Below, in pieces: positions 43,440 through 52,850 of a DNA stretch of 53,022 nt. This DNA comes from Siccirubricoccus deserti (GTDB lineage Bacteria; Pseudomonadota; Alphaproteobacteria; Acetobacterales; Acetobacteraceae). The stretch spans positions 1-53,022 of the forward strand of contig NZ_JACOMF010000037.1 of assembly GCF_014283215.1 (NCBI RefSeq), written 5' to 3'. The first letter of the stretch is position 1, and every line of letters starts with the position of its first letter. A program made the translations under genes and the position numbers. Below the pieces are notes generated by a model. It did not search any database and was not told the origin of the DNA. It was given only the letters and a program-made list of their open reading frames with translations.

Positions 43440-45158
43440 CTACTGATCGGCGTAGCTGTGGGTTTCCGCCGCGCCGCCCGGATGGGTGACGGCGCCGCGA
43501 TGCGCCGGCCCGACGAGCTGGGCATATTTCCATAGCGCGCCGGAGTTGTAGTCGGTCTTGCGTGGCTTCCAGGCGGCGCGGCGCTTCGCCATCTCGGCGT
43601 CATCGACCAGCATGTCGATGGTGCCCTTGGCAGCGTCGATGATGATCCTGTCGCCGTTCTGCAGCAGCGCGATAGGCCCGCCGACCGCGGCTTCCGGCCC
43701 GACATGGCCGATGCAGAAGCCGCGGGTCGCGCCGGAGAAGCGGCCATCGGTGATCAGCGCCACGCTCTCGCCCATGCCCTGGCCGTAGATCGCCGCGGTG
43801 GTGGAGAGCATCTCGCGCATGCCAGGGCCGCCTTTCGGGCCTTCATAGCGGATGACGATGACGTCGCCCGCCTTGTAGGCGCGCTGTTCGACGGCGCGGA
43901 AGGCTTCCTCCTCGCTGTCGAAGCAGAGGGCGGAGCCTTCGAAGCGTAGCGTCTTCATGCCGGCAATCTTCACGATGCCGCCGTCCGGCGCCAGGTTGCC
44001 CTTCAGCCCGACCACGCCGCCGGTCTTCGAGATCGCCTGGCTGACCGGGTAGATGACATCCTGGTCGAGCGGGAAGACCACATCCTTGTGGTTCTCCGCC
44101 AGGGTCTTGCCGGTGACGGTCATGCAGTCGCCATGCAGCAGCCCGGCATCCAGCAGCGCCTTGATGATCACCGGGATGCCGCCGACCTTGTAGACATCGT
44201 AGGCGACATACTTGCCGCCCGGCTTGAGGTCGGCGATGTAGGGCGTGCGGCGCATGATCTCCACCACATCATCCATGGTGAAGTCGATGCCCGCCTCATG
44301 CGCCATCGCCGGCAGGTGCAGCCCGGCATTGGTCGAGCCGCCGGTGGCGCCGACCACGACCGCGGCATTCTCCAGCGCCTTGCGGGTGACGATGTCGCGC
44401 GGGCGCAGGTTCAGCTTCACCAGATTCATCACCGCCTTGCCCGACTCCAGGGCCCAGCGGTCGCGCTCCTCATAGGGTGCCGGGGTGCCGGCGGAACCGG
44501 GCAGGGCGAGGCCGATCGCCTCGCTCACGGTGGCCATGGTATTGGCGGTGAACTGGCCGCCGCAGGCGCCAGCGCTCGGGCAGGCGACGCATTCCAGCTC
44601 GTGCAGCTCCTCTTCCGACATGTTGCCGGCGGCGTGCTGGCCGACCGCCTCGAACACATCCACGACGGTGACGTCGCGGCCCTTGAACTTCCCGGGCAGG
44701 ATCGAGCCGCCATACATGAAGACGCTCGGCACGTTCAGCCGCAGCATGGCCATCATCATGCCGGGCAGCGACTTGTCGCAGCCGGCGAGGCCGACCAGCG
44801 CGTCATAGCAATGGCCGCGCACCGTCAGTTCCACCGTATCGGCGATGGCGTCGCGGCTGGCCAGGGAGGATTTCATCCCCTGGTGGCCCATGGCAATGCC
44901 GTCGGTGACGGTGATGGTGGTGAATTCGCGCGGCGTGCCGTGGGCTTCCTTGACGCCCTTCTTCACGCTCTGCGCCTGGCGGGAGAGGTCGATGTTGCAG
45001 GGCGCCGCCTCGTTCCAGCAGGTGGCGACGCCGACGAAGGGCTGGTCGATCTCGGCCTCGGTCAGGCCCATGGCGTAGTAGTAGCTGCGGTGCGGGGCGC
45101 GCTCCGCGCCCACGGTCACGTGGCGGCTCGGCAGCTTCGACTTGTCCCACTCGGTCAT
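43440..45158 (-). CDS. ilvD: Dihydroxy-acid dehydratase
   Basis: A 572-residue iron-sulfur enzyme that dehydrates dihydroxy acids in the valine and isoleucine pathway. Conserved cysteines for the cluster are Cys54 in WNEAAPCN, Cys127 in GLAGCDKSLPG, and CVACPSAGACGGQ near residue 190. The C-terminal ITDGRFSGATRGFCIGHVGP is diagnostic. GGAGGAACGC precedes the ATG. The leader carries hairpin-rich repeat DNA rather than a recognisable attenuator peptide. Confidence 0.97.
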   Translation of the reverse strand: MTEWDKSKLPSRHVTVGAERAPHRSYYYAMGLTEAEIDQPFVGVATCWNEAAPCNIDLSRQAQSVKKGVKEAHGTPREFTTITVTDGIAMGHQGMKSSLASRDAIADTVELTVRGHCYDALVGLAGCDKSLPGMMMAMLRLNVPSVFMYGGSILPGKFKGRDVTVVDVFEAVGQHAAGNMSEEELHELECVACPSAGACGGQFTANTMATVSEAIGLALPGSAGTPAPYEERDRWALESGKAVMNLVKLNLRPRDIVTRKALENAAVVVGATGGSTNAGLHLPAMAHEAGIDFTMDDVVEIMRRTPYIADLKPGGKYVAYDVYKVGGIPVIIKALLDAGLLHGDCMTVTGKTLAENHKDVVFPLDQDVIYPVSQAISKTGGVVGLKGNLAPDGGIVKIAGMKTLRFEGSALCFDSEEEAFRAVEQRAYKAGDVIVIRYEGPKGGPGMREMLSTTAAIYGQGMGESVALITDGRFSGATRGFCIGHVGPEAAVGGPIALLQNGDRIIIDAAKGTIDMLVDDAEMAKRRAAWKPRKTDYNSGALWKYAQLVGPAHRGAVTHPGGAAETHSYADQ

Positions 45159-45172
45159 GCGTTCCTCCGTAT

Positions 45173-45260
45173 CGGGGCTCCGCCCCGAACCCCGCCAGGA
45201 GGCGCTGCCTCCTGGATCTCCGCCAAGGGCCGAAGGGCCCTGGGAACCCTTTAGTTTTTT
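45173..45260. repeat. Hairpin-rich intergenic repeat upstream of ilvD
   Basis: Three stems in a row: CGGGGC-TCC-GCCCCG (45173-45187), CCAGGAGGC-GCT-GCCTCCTGG (45195-45215) and AGGGCC-GAAG-GGCCCT (45226-45241), then a six-T run (45255-45260). The pattern of GGGGCTCCGCCCC followed by CCAGG...CCTGG is one I recognise as a common intergenic repeat in Acetobacteraceae. Read on the plus strand it also looks like a terminator. Confidence 0.6.
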
Positions 45261-45371
45261 GGTGGCGGGTTGCCAAGGCTGTGGGCCGCAGCCGTTTGCG
45301 CTGGCCTCGGTGGCCCGCGGCGCGGCAGATTACCGGCAGCGGCCGCAGAGCCGAGCCAAGGGAGCCCCAGC

Positions 45372-46355
45372 ATGTCCGAGCCCAGCCCAACCCGCCGCCT
45401 GCTGCTTGCCGCCAGCCTCGCCCTGCCCAGCCTCGCCCGCGCCCAGGCGGAGGCCGGCGACTGGCCACGGCAGCCGGTGCGCTACATCAACCTCTACGCC
45501 GCGGGCGGCGCCAACGACATCCTGTCCCGGGTCTTCTGCCAGGCGATGACCCAGATCACCGGCCAGCAATTCGTGGTGGAGAACCGCACCGGCGCCGGCG
45601 GCACGGTGGGCAGCGACGCCATCGCGAAGGCCCGGCCGGATGGCTATACGGTGGGGCTTGGCGGCGTCGCCAACCTCGCTATCGCGCCCTCGCTCTTTCC
45701 CACGCTGCCCTACGACCCGATGCGGGATTACAGCTTCATCACCGGGCTCTACCGCCAACCCAATATTCTCTTCATCAACAACGACGTGCCGGCGCGCAGC
45801 GTGCCGGAGCTGATCGCGCTGCTGAAGGCCAGTCCGGGCAAGTACAATTACGCGACCGGCGGCGCCGGCACCACGCCGCATCTCTGCGCCGAGATGTTCA
45901 AGATGATGACCGGCACCGACATGCCTTTCGTGCAGTACCGCGGCGGCGCCCCGGCGCTGCTCGACCTGATGGCCGGGCAGGTGCATGTCATGGTCGACAA
46001 CCTCGCCGGCCCGATCGGCGCCATCCGCGACGGCAAGGTGCGCGCCCTGGCGGTGACCAGCCCGGAGCGCAACCGGCTGCTGCCCGATCTGCCGGCCCTG
46101 GCGGAATTCCTGCCGGGGTTCGACCTGACCAGCTGGAACGGGATGATCGCCCCGGCCGGCCTGCCGCCGGCCCAGGTCCTGCGGATGGCAAGCCTGGCAC
46201 ATCAGGCGCTGCAACGGCCGGAGCTGATCCGCAGCTTCACCGACAATGGCGCAACACCCTGGCCGGTCGGGCCCGAGGAGTATGCCGCCTACATCCGCAC
46301 GCAGGAGCCGATCATGCGCCGGCTGGTCAAGCTCAGCGGCGCCTCGGCGGGGTAG
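45372..46355 (+). CDS. Bug-family periplasmic binding protein (third copy)
   Basis: A 327-residue TctC/Bug protein with signal TRRLLLAASLALPSLARAQA. Core motifs are YINLYAAGGANDILSRVFCQ, VENRTGAGGTVGSDAIAK and FVQYRGGAPALLDLMAGQ. It is alone between ilvD (divergent) and valS (convergent), with no transporter subunits. A GGGAG box lies about nine bases before the ATG at 45372. The ligand is unknown. Confidence 0.9.
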   Translation: MSEPSPTRRLLLAASLALPSLARAQAEAGDWPRQPVRYINLYAAGGANDILSRVFCQAMTQITGQQFVVENRTGAGGTVGSDAIAKARPDGYTVGLGGVANLAIAPSLFPTLPYDPMRDYSFITGLYRQPNILFINNDVPARSVPELIALLKASPGKYNYATGGAGTTPHLCAEMFKMMTGTDMPFVQYRGGAPALLDLMAGQVHVMVDNLAGPIGAIRDGKVRALAVTSPERNRLLPDLPALAEFLPGFDLTSWNGMIAPAGLPPAQVLRMASLAHQALQRPELIRSFTDNGATPWPVGPEEYAAYIRTQEPIMRRLVKLSGASAG

Positions 46356-46364
46356 CGGCTGGGG

Positions 46365-46392
46365 CGCGGCCGGGCCGCGGGGCTACCCCGCG
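46365..46392. terminator. Overlapping hairpins between the Bug gene and valS
   Basis: CGCGGC-CGG-GCCGCG (46365-46379) and CGCGGGG-CTA-CCCCGCG (46376-46392) overlap and cannot form together. They span the gap and the last codons of valS, and may end both convergent transcripts. Confidence 0.4.
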
Positions 46393-49082
46393 ATCCGCGC
46401 CAGCGCCGCATCCAGCCGGGCGATCTCGGCCTTCGCCGCGACCAGCCGCTCGCGGTTCTCCTCCACCACCTCCTCCTTGGCGCGGGCGACGAAATCGGCG
46501 TTGCCGAGCTTCGCCTCGATCTTCTTCGCATCGCCCTCGGCGGCGCCGCGCGCCTTCAGCAGCCGTGCCCGCTCGGCGGCGAAGTCGATGACCCCCGCCA
46601 GCGGCAGCATCACCGTCGCCTCGCCCACCACCACCTGGGCGACGCCTTTCGGCGCCTCTCCCTCCAGCGGCGTGACCTCGGTCACCCGGCCAAGCCGGCG
46701 GATCGCCTCGATCCAGCGGGCGGCGCGGGCCAGGCTCTCCGGCGCCGCATCCTTCAACAGCAGGGGGGTGGTGACGGAGGGGGCGACATTCACCTCGGCG
46801 CGTGCCGCCCGCACCTCGGTGATCAGCGTCACCACCCAGTCCAGCTCGGCGTGCGCCGCCTCGGCATCGGCCACTGGCACCGCCTCTGGCCAGGCGGTGC
46901 GGATCAGGCTGTATTCCGGGCCATAGCCGAAGCGGTCCCACAGCTCCTCGGTCACGAAGGGCATCGAGGGGTGCAGCAGCCGCAGGATGGTGCCCAGCAC
47001 ATGCTGCGCCGCGCCCATCACCTCCGCCTTCTCGGGCCCGTCCGGGCCGTTGAACACCGGCTTGGCGAATTCGATGAACCAGTCGCAGAAGCTGCCCCAG
47101 ACGAAGCGGTAGCAGGCGGCGGCGTAATCGTCGAAGCGATAGGCTTCCAGCGCCGCACTCGCCTCGGCGGTGGCGCGGTTGGCCGCATCCAGCACCCAGC
47201 GGGCCAGCGGCGTGGTCGCCGAGGCCGGATCCCAGGTCGGATCCGGGGCGATGCCGTTCATCTCCAGGAAGCGTGCCGCATTCCACAGCTTGGTGCCGAA
47301 GCTGCGGAAATCCTCCACCCGCTTCCGCCCGAGCTTCACGTCGCGCCCCGGCCCGGTCAGAGAGCAGATGGTGAAGCGCAGCGCATCGGCGCCATAGGCG
47401 TCGATCAGCTCCAGGGGGTCCATGACGTTCCCCTTGGACTTCGACATCTTCTGGCCCTTCTCGTCCCGGACCAAGCCATGGATGTAGACGTGGCGGAACG
47501 GCACCTCGCCCTTGAAGTGCAGCCCCATCATCATCATCCGGGCGACCCAGAAGAAGATGATGTCGAAGCCGGTCACCAGCACGTCGCCGGGGTAGTATTT
47601 CGCCAGCTCCGGCGTCTGCTCCGGCCAGCCGAGGGTGCTGAAGGGCCAGAGCGCGCTGCTGAACCAGGTGTCCAGCACGTCGGGGTCGCGTTCCAGCGGC
47701 ACGTCGCGGCCGAAGTGGGCGCGGGCGGCGGCCTGGGCCTCGGCTTCGGTCTTCTCGACGAAGATCATCCCCTCTGGCCCATACCAGGCGGGGATCTGGT
47801 GGCCCCACCAGAGCTGGCGGGAGATGCACCAGGGCTGGATGTCGCGCATCCAGGCGAAGAAGGTGTTCTCCCACTGCTTCGGGACGAACTGGGTCTTCCC
47901 GGTCTCCACCGCCTCGATCGCCGGCTTCGCCAGGGTGGCGGCATCGGCGTACCACTGCCAGGTCAGCCGCGGCTCGATCGGCACGCCGCCGCGGTCGCCA
48001 TGCGGCACCTGATGGGTGTGCGGCTCGATCTTCTCGACCAGCTCCAGCTCCTCCAGCCGGGCCACGATCGCCTTGCGCGCCGCGAAGCGGTCCTGGCCGG
48101 CGAGGCCACGGAGGAAGTCCGGATCGGCCACGCCCTCCACCGCGCGCAGCTCTCCCTCGATCTCACCCAGGAAGACCCGCCCCTCGGCATCGAGGATGGT
48201 CGGCATGGCGACGCCGTGGCGCTTGCCGACCTCGAAGTCATTGAAGTCATGCGCCGGGGTGATCTTCACCGCGCCGGTGCCCTTCTCCGGATCGGAGTAT
48301 TCATCTGCCACCACCGGGATGGCGCGCCCGACCAGCGGCAGGATCACCCGCTTGCCGACCAGCGTGGCGAAGCGCGCATCTTCCGGATGCACCGCGACAG
48401 CGGTGTCGCCCAGCATCGTCTCGGGCCGGGTGGTGGCGACGGTGATATACTCGCCCGGCTGGCCCTCCACCGGGTAGCGCAGGTGCCACAAGTGCCCCTT
48501 CACCTCGCGGCTCTCGACCTCAAGGTCCGAGATCGCGGTCTGCAGCTTGGGGTCCCAGTTCACCAGCCGGCGGTCGCGGTAGATCAGCTTCTGCCGGTGC
48601 AGGGTGACGAAGACCTCGCGCACCGCGGCGGAAAGCCCCTCATCCATGGTGAAGCGCTCGCGCGGCCAGTCGAGGCTGGCGCCGAGCCGGCGGAGCTGCT
48701 GGGTGATGGTGCCACCGCTCTCGGCCTTCCACTGCCAGACCCGATCGAGGAAGGCGGCGCGGCCCAGGCTGCGGCGGTCCTGGTTGCCCTCGGCGGCCAG
48801 CAGCCGCTCCACCACCATCTGGGTGGCGATGCCGGCGTGGTCGGTGCCGGGCTGCCACAGCGCATCACGGCCCTGCATCCGCCGCCAGCGGATCAGTGTG
48901 TCCTGAACGGTGAAGGTGAGCGCATGTCCCATGTGCAGGCTGCCCGTGACGTTGGGCGGCGGGATCATGATGGTGAAGGGCTGCGCGCTGCTCTCGGGAT
49001 GGCAGGCGAAGGCGCCAGAACGCTCCCAGCCTTCATAGAGGCGGGTTTCGAAAGCGCCCGGGGTCAGGGTCTTGTCCAGCAT
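46383..49082 (-). CDS. valS: Valyl-tRNA synthetase
   Basis: An 899-residue class I synthetase. The HIGH motif is HMGH at 50-53 in PPPNVTGSLHMGHAL, and KMSKS is intact in GQKMSKSKGNVMDP. The editing (CP1) insert includes TTRPETMLGDTAVAVHPED. The C-terminal coiled-coil tRNA-binding arm (RARLLKARGAAEGDAKKIEA) is complete. The ATG at 49082 gives the family start MLDKTLTPGAFE; an ATG at 49097 five codons earlier is possible, and neither has a strong ribosome binding site. It lies downstream of popZ in a conserved alphaproteobacterial order. Confidence 0.97.
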   Translation of the reverse strand: MLDKTLTPGAFETRLYEGWERSGAFACHPESSAQPFTIMIPPPNVTGSLHMGHALTFTVQDTLIRWRRMQGRDALWQPGTDHAGIATQMVVERLLAAEGNQDRRSLGRAAFLDRVWQWKAESGGTITQQLRRLGASLDWPRERFTMDEGLSAAVREVFVTLHRQKLIYRDRRLVNWDPKLQTAISDLEVESREVKGHLWHLRYPVEGQPGEYITVATTRPETMLGDTAVAVHPEDARFATLVGKRVILPLVGRAIPVVADEYSDPEKGTGAVKITPAHDFNDFEVGKRHGVAMPTILDAEGRVFLGEIEGELRAVEGVADPDFLRGLAGQDRFAARKAIVARLEELELVEKIEPHTHQVPHGDRGGVPIEPRLTWQWYADAATLAKPAIEAVETGKTQFVPKQWENTFFAWMRDIQPWCISRQLWWGHQIPAWYGPEGMIFVEKTEAEAQAAARAHFGRDVPLERDPDVLDTWFSSALWPFSTLGWPEQTPELAKYYPGDVLVTGFDIIFFWVARMMMMGLHFKGEVPFRHVYIHGLVRDEKGQKMSKSKGNVMDPLELIDAYGADALRFTICSLTGPGRDVKLGRKRVEDFRSFGTKLWNAARFLEMNGIAPDPTWDPASATTPLARWVLDAANRATAEASAALEAYRFDDYAAACYRFVWGSFCDWFIEFAKPVFNGPDGPEKAEVMGAAQHVLGTILRLLHPSMPFVTEELWDRFGYGPEYSLIRTAWPEAVPVADAEAAHAELDWVVTLITEVRAARAEVNVAPSVTTPLLLKDAAPESLARAARWIEAIRRLGRVTEVTPLEGEAPKGVAQVVVGEATVMLPLAGVIDFAAERARLLKARGAAEGDAKKIEAKLGNADFVARAKEEVVEENRERLVAAKAEIARLDAALARIAG

Positions 49083-49169
49083 GGTGCAGAGGTCCATCGC
49101 CGCCCCGTGCCCGTCAAGGGGGATTGATGCGGGTCTGCTCCGCGGCGAGCGAGCGCGCCGCCCTGCCGG

Positions 49170-49727
49170 TTACCGGTCGCTGAGGGCCCGTCCCACGACG
49201 CGCTCGATCTCGGCCCGCACCAGCCGCTCGACCAGCGGCGGCAGGTAGCTGTCCAGCCATTCCTTGAGCAGCGGCCGGACTTCCTCCCGCACCACATCCT
49301 CGATGGTTGGGCCGCTCCGGTGGACGGCGCTGCCGCGGCCCTGGGCGACGGCGCGAAGAAGATCGCCGACCGAGGCGGAAGCGGCGGCGGCGGCGGCCGG
49401 GGCCAGCAGTGCTCCAACCTCCGGCGTGGGGGTGGCGGAGGCCGGCTGCGGTGCCGGGGGCTGCGGCGCCGGGTCAGGCGGGGCGGCCTGTGCCACCGGT
49501 GGCGATGGTGGCGGATCGGCCGGGGAGGGGGGAGGGTCCACCAGCATGTCCTCGGTCAGCGCGAGCGCCTCCGGCTCGGGTGTGCTGGACGGGGCCGCCG
49601 GCGGTGGTGCCTGGCCCGGCTCGTCCTCGTTCAGGATGCGGCGGATCGAGGCAAGGATATCCTCCATGCTTGGATCGCCGCCGGGCGGCTGGCCGCCCCC
49701 GGGCGGAGGGGAGCCGGTCCCCGACAT
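49170..49727 (-). CDS. popZ: Polar organising protein PopZ (DUF2497)
   Basis: A 185-residue protein with the PopZ layout: a short N-terminal helix (SMEDILASIRRILNED), a long Pro/Ala-rich disordered middle (about residues 35-115) and a conserved helical C-terminus (TIEDVVREEVRPLLKEWLDS then VERLVRAEIERVVGRAL). PopZ forms condensates at cell poles and, in Caulobacter, tethers the ParB-bound origin. The start overlaps the tolC stop by one base. The middle is of low complexity, so its length varies in relatives. Confidence 0.88.
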   Translation of the reverse strand: MSGTGSPPPGGGQPPGGDPSMEDILASIRRILNEDEPGQAPPPAAPSSTPEPEALALTEDMLVDPPPSPADPPPSPPVAQAAPPDPAPQPPAPQPASATPTPEVGALLAPAAAAAASASVGDLLRAVAQGRGSAVHRSGPTIEDVVREEVRPLLKEWLDSYLPPLVERLVRAEIERVVGRALSDR

Positions 49728-51124
49728 CAGCGGCGTTCCGCGACGCCGGAGTAGTCCCCGAGGCCGGCCCAGCGGTTGCGCACGGCATTGTAATAGGCCT
49801 GGGCGTCATAGACATCGACCGCCAGGCCGAGATCCTGGGCGGTCAGCCGGCCGATGCTCGCCGCCAGGGTGTAGGATTGCGCCACCACCGTCGCCAGCGC
49901 CTGGACCAGGCTGGTACGGGCGTTCAGCAGCTCCTGCTCGGCGTTCAGCACGTCTAGGGTGGTGCGGCTGCCGACGATCGCCTCGCGCTGCACGCCATCC
50001 AGGGCGATCTCCGCCGCCCGGATCTGCGCCCGCGCCGAGTCGGCCTGCGCCTTGCTGGCCTGCACCTGTTCGAAGGCCTGGGTCGCGGCCTGCGCCGCGG
50101 TGCGGCGCTGGTCGTCGACCACGCCGCGGGCCTGCTGCGCGGTCTGCCGCGCCTGCCGCACCAGGGCGTATTCCGCGCCGCCCTGGTAGATCGGGACGGT
50201 GAGGCTGGCGATCAGCTGGCTGCCGGTCAGCCTGGTGTGCGGCTGGGCGGGGTTGTCGTTGCGGAAGGCCTGGCCCTGCACGCTGAGCTGCGGCAGCAGC
50301 GCCGAGACCTGGATGTCGATGTTGTCGCGTGCCCCGGCCTCATCGAACAGGGCGGCGACGACGGCCGGATTGTTGGTCGCCGCCACCTGCGCCGCGGCGG
50401 CGGCCGAGGACACCGGCGAGCGCAACGGCTGCGGCGCCACCAGCCGCTGCGGCGCGGTGCCGATGAAGCGCTGGAAGGTGGCCCGGCTGATCTGCAGCGT
50501 GCCTTCGGCATTGGCGCGGTCCGACCGCGCCCCGGCCAGCCGGCTTTCCGCCTGGGCCACGTCGGTGCGGGTGATCTCGCCGACGCGGAAGCGTTCGTTG
50601 GTGGCGCGCAGCTGTTCGGTCAGCACCTGCTCGTTGTTGATGCGCAGCCGCAGGATTTCCTGATCGCGGATGACGGCGACATAGGCGTTCACCGAATCCG
50701 CCATCACCTGCTGCTCGGTCGCCAGCAGCCGCGCCCGCTGCGCCAGCACCTGGTTTTCCGCCCGGCGGGTGGAGGCGACAGTGCGGCCGCCACGGAACAC
50801 CGGCTGGGTGATGGTGACGGTCTGCGAGCCGGTGGTGCGGTCGGACTGAGCCGGGCCGGTCAGGGAGGTGATTCCTTTGGCCCGGGTCTGGCTGTCGGTC
50901 ACGCCAATGCTGCTGGCGATGGACACCGTCGGCCGCCAGCCGGCCAGGGCCTGGGGCACGTTTTCGTCCACCGCGCGCAGGTTGGCCCGCGCCGCGAGCA
51001 GCGCGGGGTTGTTGGCATAGGCCTGAGCCAGGGCCTCGGTCAGGGTTTGCGCCTGCGCGGCGGCGCCGAGGGCGGCGGGCGCGAGCAGGGCGGCGAGGGC
51101 CAGTGCGGAACGGTGAAGCATCAT
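49727..51124 (-). CDS. tolC: TolC-family outer membrane efflux protein
   Basis: A 465-residue outer-membrane channel of the TolC family. The signal peptide is LHRSALALAALLAPAALGAA. Two repeated OEP domains follow, with AYANNPALLAARANLRAVDE and later ASLTVPIYQGGAEYALVRQA. EAIVGSRTTLDVLNAEQELL is the typical second-repeat motif. The ATG at 51124 (or the next codon, 51121) has AAGGA about ten bases upstream. It follows pcm by 97 bases. Confidence 0.93.
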   Translation of the reverse strand: MMLHRSALALAALLAPAALGAAAQAQTLTEALAQAYANNPALLAARANLRAVDENVPQALAGWRPTVSIASSIGVTDSQTRAKGITSLTGPAQSDRTTGSQTVTITQPVFRGGRTVASTRRAENQVLAQRARLLATEQQVMADSVNAYVAVIRDQEILRLRINNEQVLTEQLRATNERFRVGEITRTDVAQAESRLAGARSDRANAEGTLQISRATFQRFIGTAPQRLVAPQPLRSPVSSAAAAAQVAATNNPAVVAALFDEAGARDNIDIQVSALLPQLSVQGQAFRNDNPAQPHTRLTGSQLIASLTVPIYQGGAEYALVRQARQTAQQARGVVDDQRRTAAQAATQAFEQVQASKAQADSARAQIRAAEIALDGVQREAIVGSRTTLDVLNAEQELLNARTSLVQALATVVAQSYTLAASIGRLTAQDLGLAVDVYDAQAYYNAVRNRWAGLGDYSGVAERR

Positions 51125-51221
51125 CGTAACCGTATCCTTGCATCGCGGCCTTGCCGCCGAGTGAATTGGGGTGGGCTGCCGGCAGAATGCAGCCCCCGGC
51201 CGCGGGTCCCGGCCGTCACGC

Positions 51222-51878
51222 TCAGAAAACGAAACTGGGTGCCGGAGCGAAGGCCGGCAAGGCAGCGGTCGCACAATCAAACGCAGGGGTGAGCGTCACC
51301 ACGCCACCGAGCCGGCGGCCGAGCACCGCCCGCCCCTGGCGCCCGCCGGCATCCTGCACCGCCACCAGCCGCCCGCCCTCGGCGAGCTGGTCGATGATGG
51401 CGGCCGGAATTTCCGGCACCTCGCCCTCGATGAGGATGACATCATAGGGCGCGCCGGCAGGATGGCCGCCCGTCGGATCGGTCTGCTCGAGGCGCACCCG
51501 GCCGGCCGGCAGGGTGGCGGCCAGCGCCGCCTTCGCCAGCCTTGCGAGCGCCGGATCCGCCTCCAGCGCGATGACCCGAACGCCGATATGGCCGAGCACC
51601 GCGGCGCCATAGCCGGTGCCGGCGCAGACCACGAGGCCACGATCGCCCGGCCGCGGCTCGGCCAGCTGGAGCAGCCGGGCGATGACCATCGGCTCCATCA
51701 GGCTGCGGCCACCGGGCAGCGGCACATCCTCATCGGCATAGGCACGGCTGCGCAGCGCCGGTGGCAGGAATTCCTCACGCGGCAGCGTCCGCATGGCATC
51801 GAGCAGGCGTGGATCGGTCACCCGGTTCGGGCGGAGTTGCCCATCCACCATGCGGCGTCGCGCATCGGTGTAGTCCAT
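51222..51878 (-). CDS. pcm: Protein-L-isoaspartate O-methyltransferase
   Basis: A 218-residue SAM-dependent enzyme that repairs isoaspartyl damage. The N-terminus MDYTDARRRMVDGQLRPNRV and LPREEFLPPALRSRAYADED are family features. The SAM-binding loop reads VVCAGTGYGAAVLGHIGV, slightly unlike the usual GTGSGY. GGAGGT lies eight bases before the ATG at 51878. It heads the pcm-tolC-popZ-valS row typical of alphaproteobacteria. Confidence 0.88.
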   Translation of the reverse strand: MDYTDARRRMVDGQLRPNRVTDPRLLDAMRTLPREEFLPPALRSRAYADEDVPLPGGRSLMEPMVIARLLQLAEPRPGDRGLVVCAGTGYGAAVLGHIGVRVIALEADPALARLAKAALAATLPAGRVRLEQTDPTGGHPAGAPYDVILIEGEVPEIPAAIIDQLAEGGRLVAVQDAGGRQGRAVLGRRLGGVVTLTPAFDCATAALPAFAPAPSFVF

Positions 51879-52036
51879 GCAGCCAGTACCTCCGTCGTCC
51901 CGCGAGTTATACCGGCCGGGCGGGGGTGGCGCCAAGCGCCAGCGTGGTTGCTGCCGCTTGACCTGCCGCCGGTGTGGCCCGATAGAGAGGCGCCCACGGG
52001 CTGCACCCATCATGGGCTGGTGGGCGATGCGACGGT

Positions 52037-52110
52037 GGTCCGGTGGCCGAGTGGTCAGGCAAGGGTCTGCAAAACCCTCTACGGCGGTTCAATTCCGCCC
52101 CGGACCTCCA
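52037..52110 (+). tRNA. tRNA-Cys (anticodon GCA)
   Basis: A 74-base cloverleaf. The acceptor stem GGTCCGG pairs with CCGGACC, the anticodon loop CTGCAAA holds GCA, the T arm is GGCGG-TTCAATT-CCGCC, and CCA is encoded at the end. Confidence 0.95.
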
Positions 52111-52195
52111 AACTTTGGAAGTCAATTGGTCCCGCCGGCGGGCCGAGGGGCTTCCTTCCACCGCGGTGGCCTGTTATAGGCGCCGCCCTGGCTGA

Positions 52196-52270
52196 TCCGG
52201 CGTGGCGCAGCGGTAGCGCAGCGGACTGTTAATCCGTTGGTCGTTGGTTCGAATCCAACCGCCGGAGCCA
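52196..52270 (+). tRNA. tRNA-Asn (anticodon GTT)
   Basis: A 75-base cloverleaf. The acceptor stem TCCGGCG pairs with CGCCGGA, the anticodon is GTT within ACTGTTAATC, the T loop is TTCGAAT, and CCA is encoded. Its 3' half is copied in inverse orientation at 52851-52948, marking it as an integration target. Confidence 0.95.
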
Positions 52271-52323
52271 TCATCCCCAAACTTCACCTCCACGGCGTAG
52301 CCCGAGGAAAATCACAGTCCTAG
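52226..52323 (+). repeat. 98-base inverted repeat, left copy (tRNA-Asn 3' half plus flank)
   Basis: Runs from the anticodon arm of tRNA-Asn (CTGTTAAT) through 53 bases of flank to CTAG. Matches the reverse complement of 52851-52948 at 97 of 98 positions; the only difference is T or C in GGCG(T/C)AG. Confidence 0.9.
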
Positions 52324-52384
52324 CGGCTGGGACGGGTCATCGCGCCCCCGGCGTGGCAGCGCCCGAACCGGAGTCGGTCGAGGG

Positions 52385-52623
52385 TTAATCGTCGATCTCC
52401 GCACGGCTTGTGCCGGTGTTTGTGCCGACATCCCCAGCCCCGTGGCGGCCCATGGCTCGGTGGAGGTGTTCGGTCATGAGGTGCGAGTAGCGCATCGTCA
52501 TGCTGATCGTCCTGTGACCGAGGATGGCCTGTAGGGCGGCGAGGTCTCCGGTCCGCTGGGCGAACTCGGAGGCGAAGTGGTGCCTGAGGTCGTGGCAGCG
52601 GAACGGCACCCCGGCCTGCGGAG
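52385..52623 (-). pseudogene. Tyrosine integrase, C-terminal fragment
   Basis: The minus-strand frame has VPFRCHDLRHHFASEFAQR and then LGHRTISMTMRYSHL, the catalytic Arg, His, His and Tyr of phage-type integrases, before stopping at 52385. The N-terminal two thirds are missing; the sequence changes to IS630 transposase at about 52624 in another frame. A remnant of an element that used the nearby tRNA gene. Confidence 0.8.
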
Positions 52624-52794
52624 GCGGCTGACGCCCGCGCGGCGCGCCACCTCCAGAACCGGCAGCCACTCGGCGGAGAGCAAGATGATGTTGACCCGCT
52701 GCACATGCTTTAGCGGGCGGTTCCGGTCACCAAGGATCGCAGCGAGGCGGATACGATCCTCAGATCCAACGATGACGCTGACGGTCTGGGCCAT
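52624..52794 (-). pseudogene. IS630-family transposase, N-terminal fragment
   Basis: Starts MAQTVSVIVGSEDRIRLAAI and continues RNRPLKHVQRVNIILLSAEW and PVLEVARRAGVSR, the helix-turn-helix start of IS630 transposases, then ends abruptly in integrase sequence. About 57 codons remain. The element's left end is probably at 52850, next to CTAG (52851-52854). Confidence 0.75.
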
Positions 52795-52850
52795 GCCTGG
52801 AGAATTCCACCGCAGCGCCCCGCTGTGAATCCTCCGTCTGCGTCAGTGCA

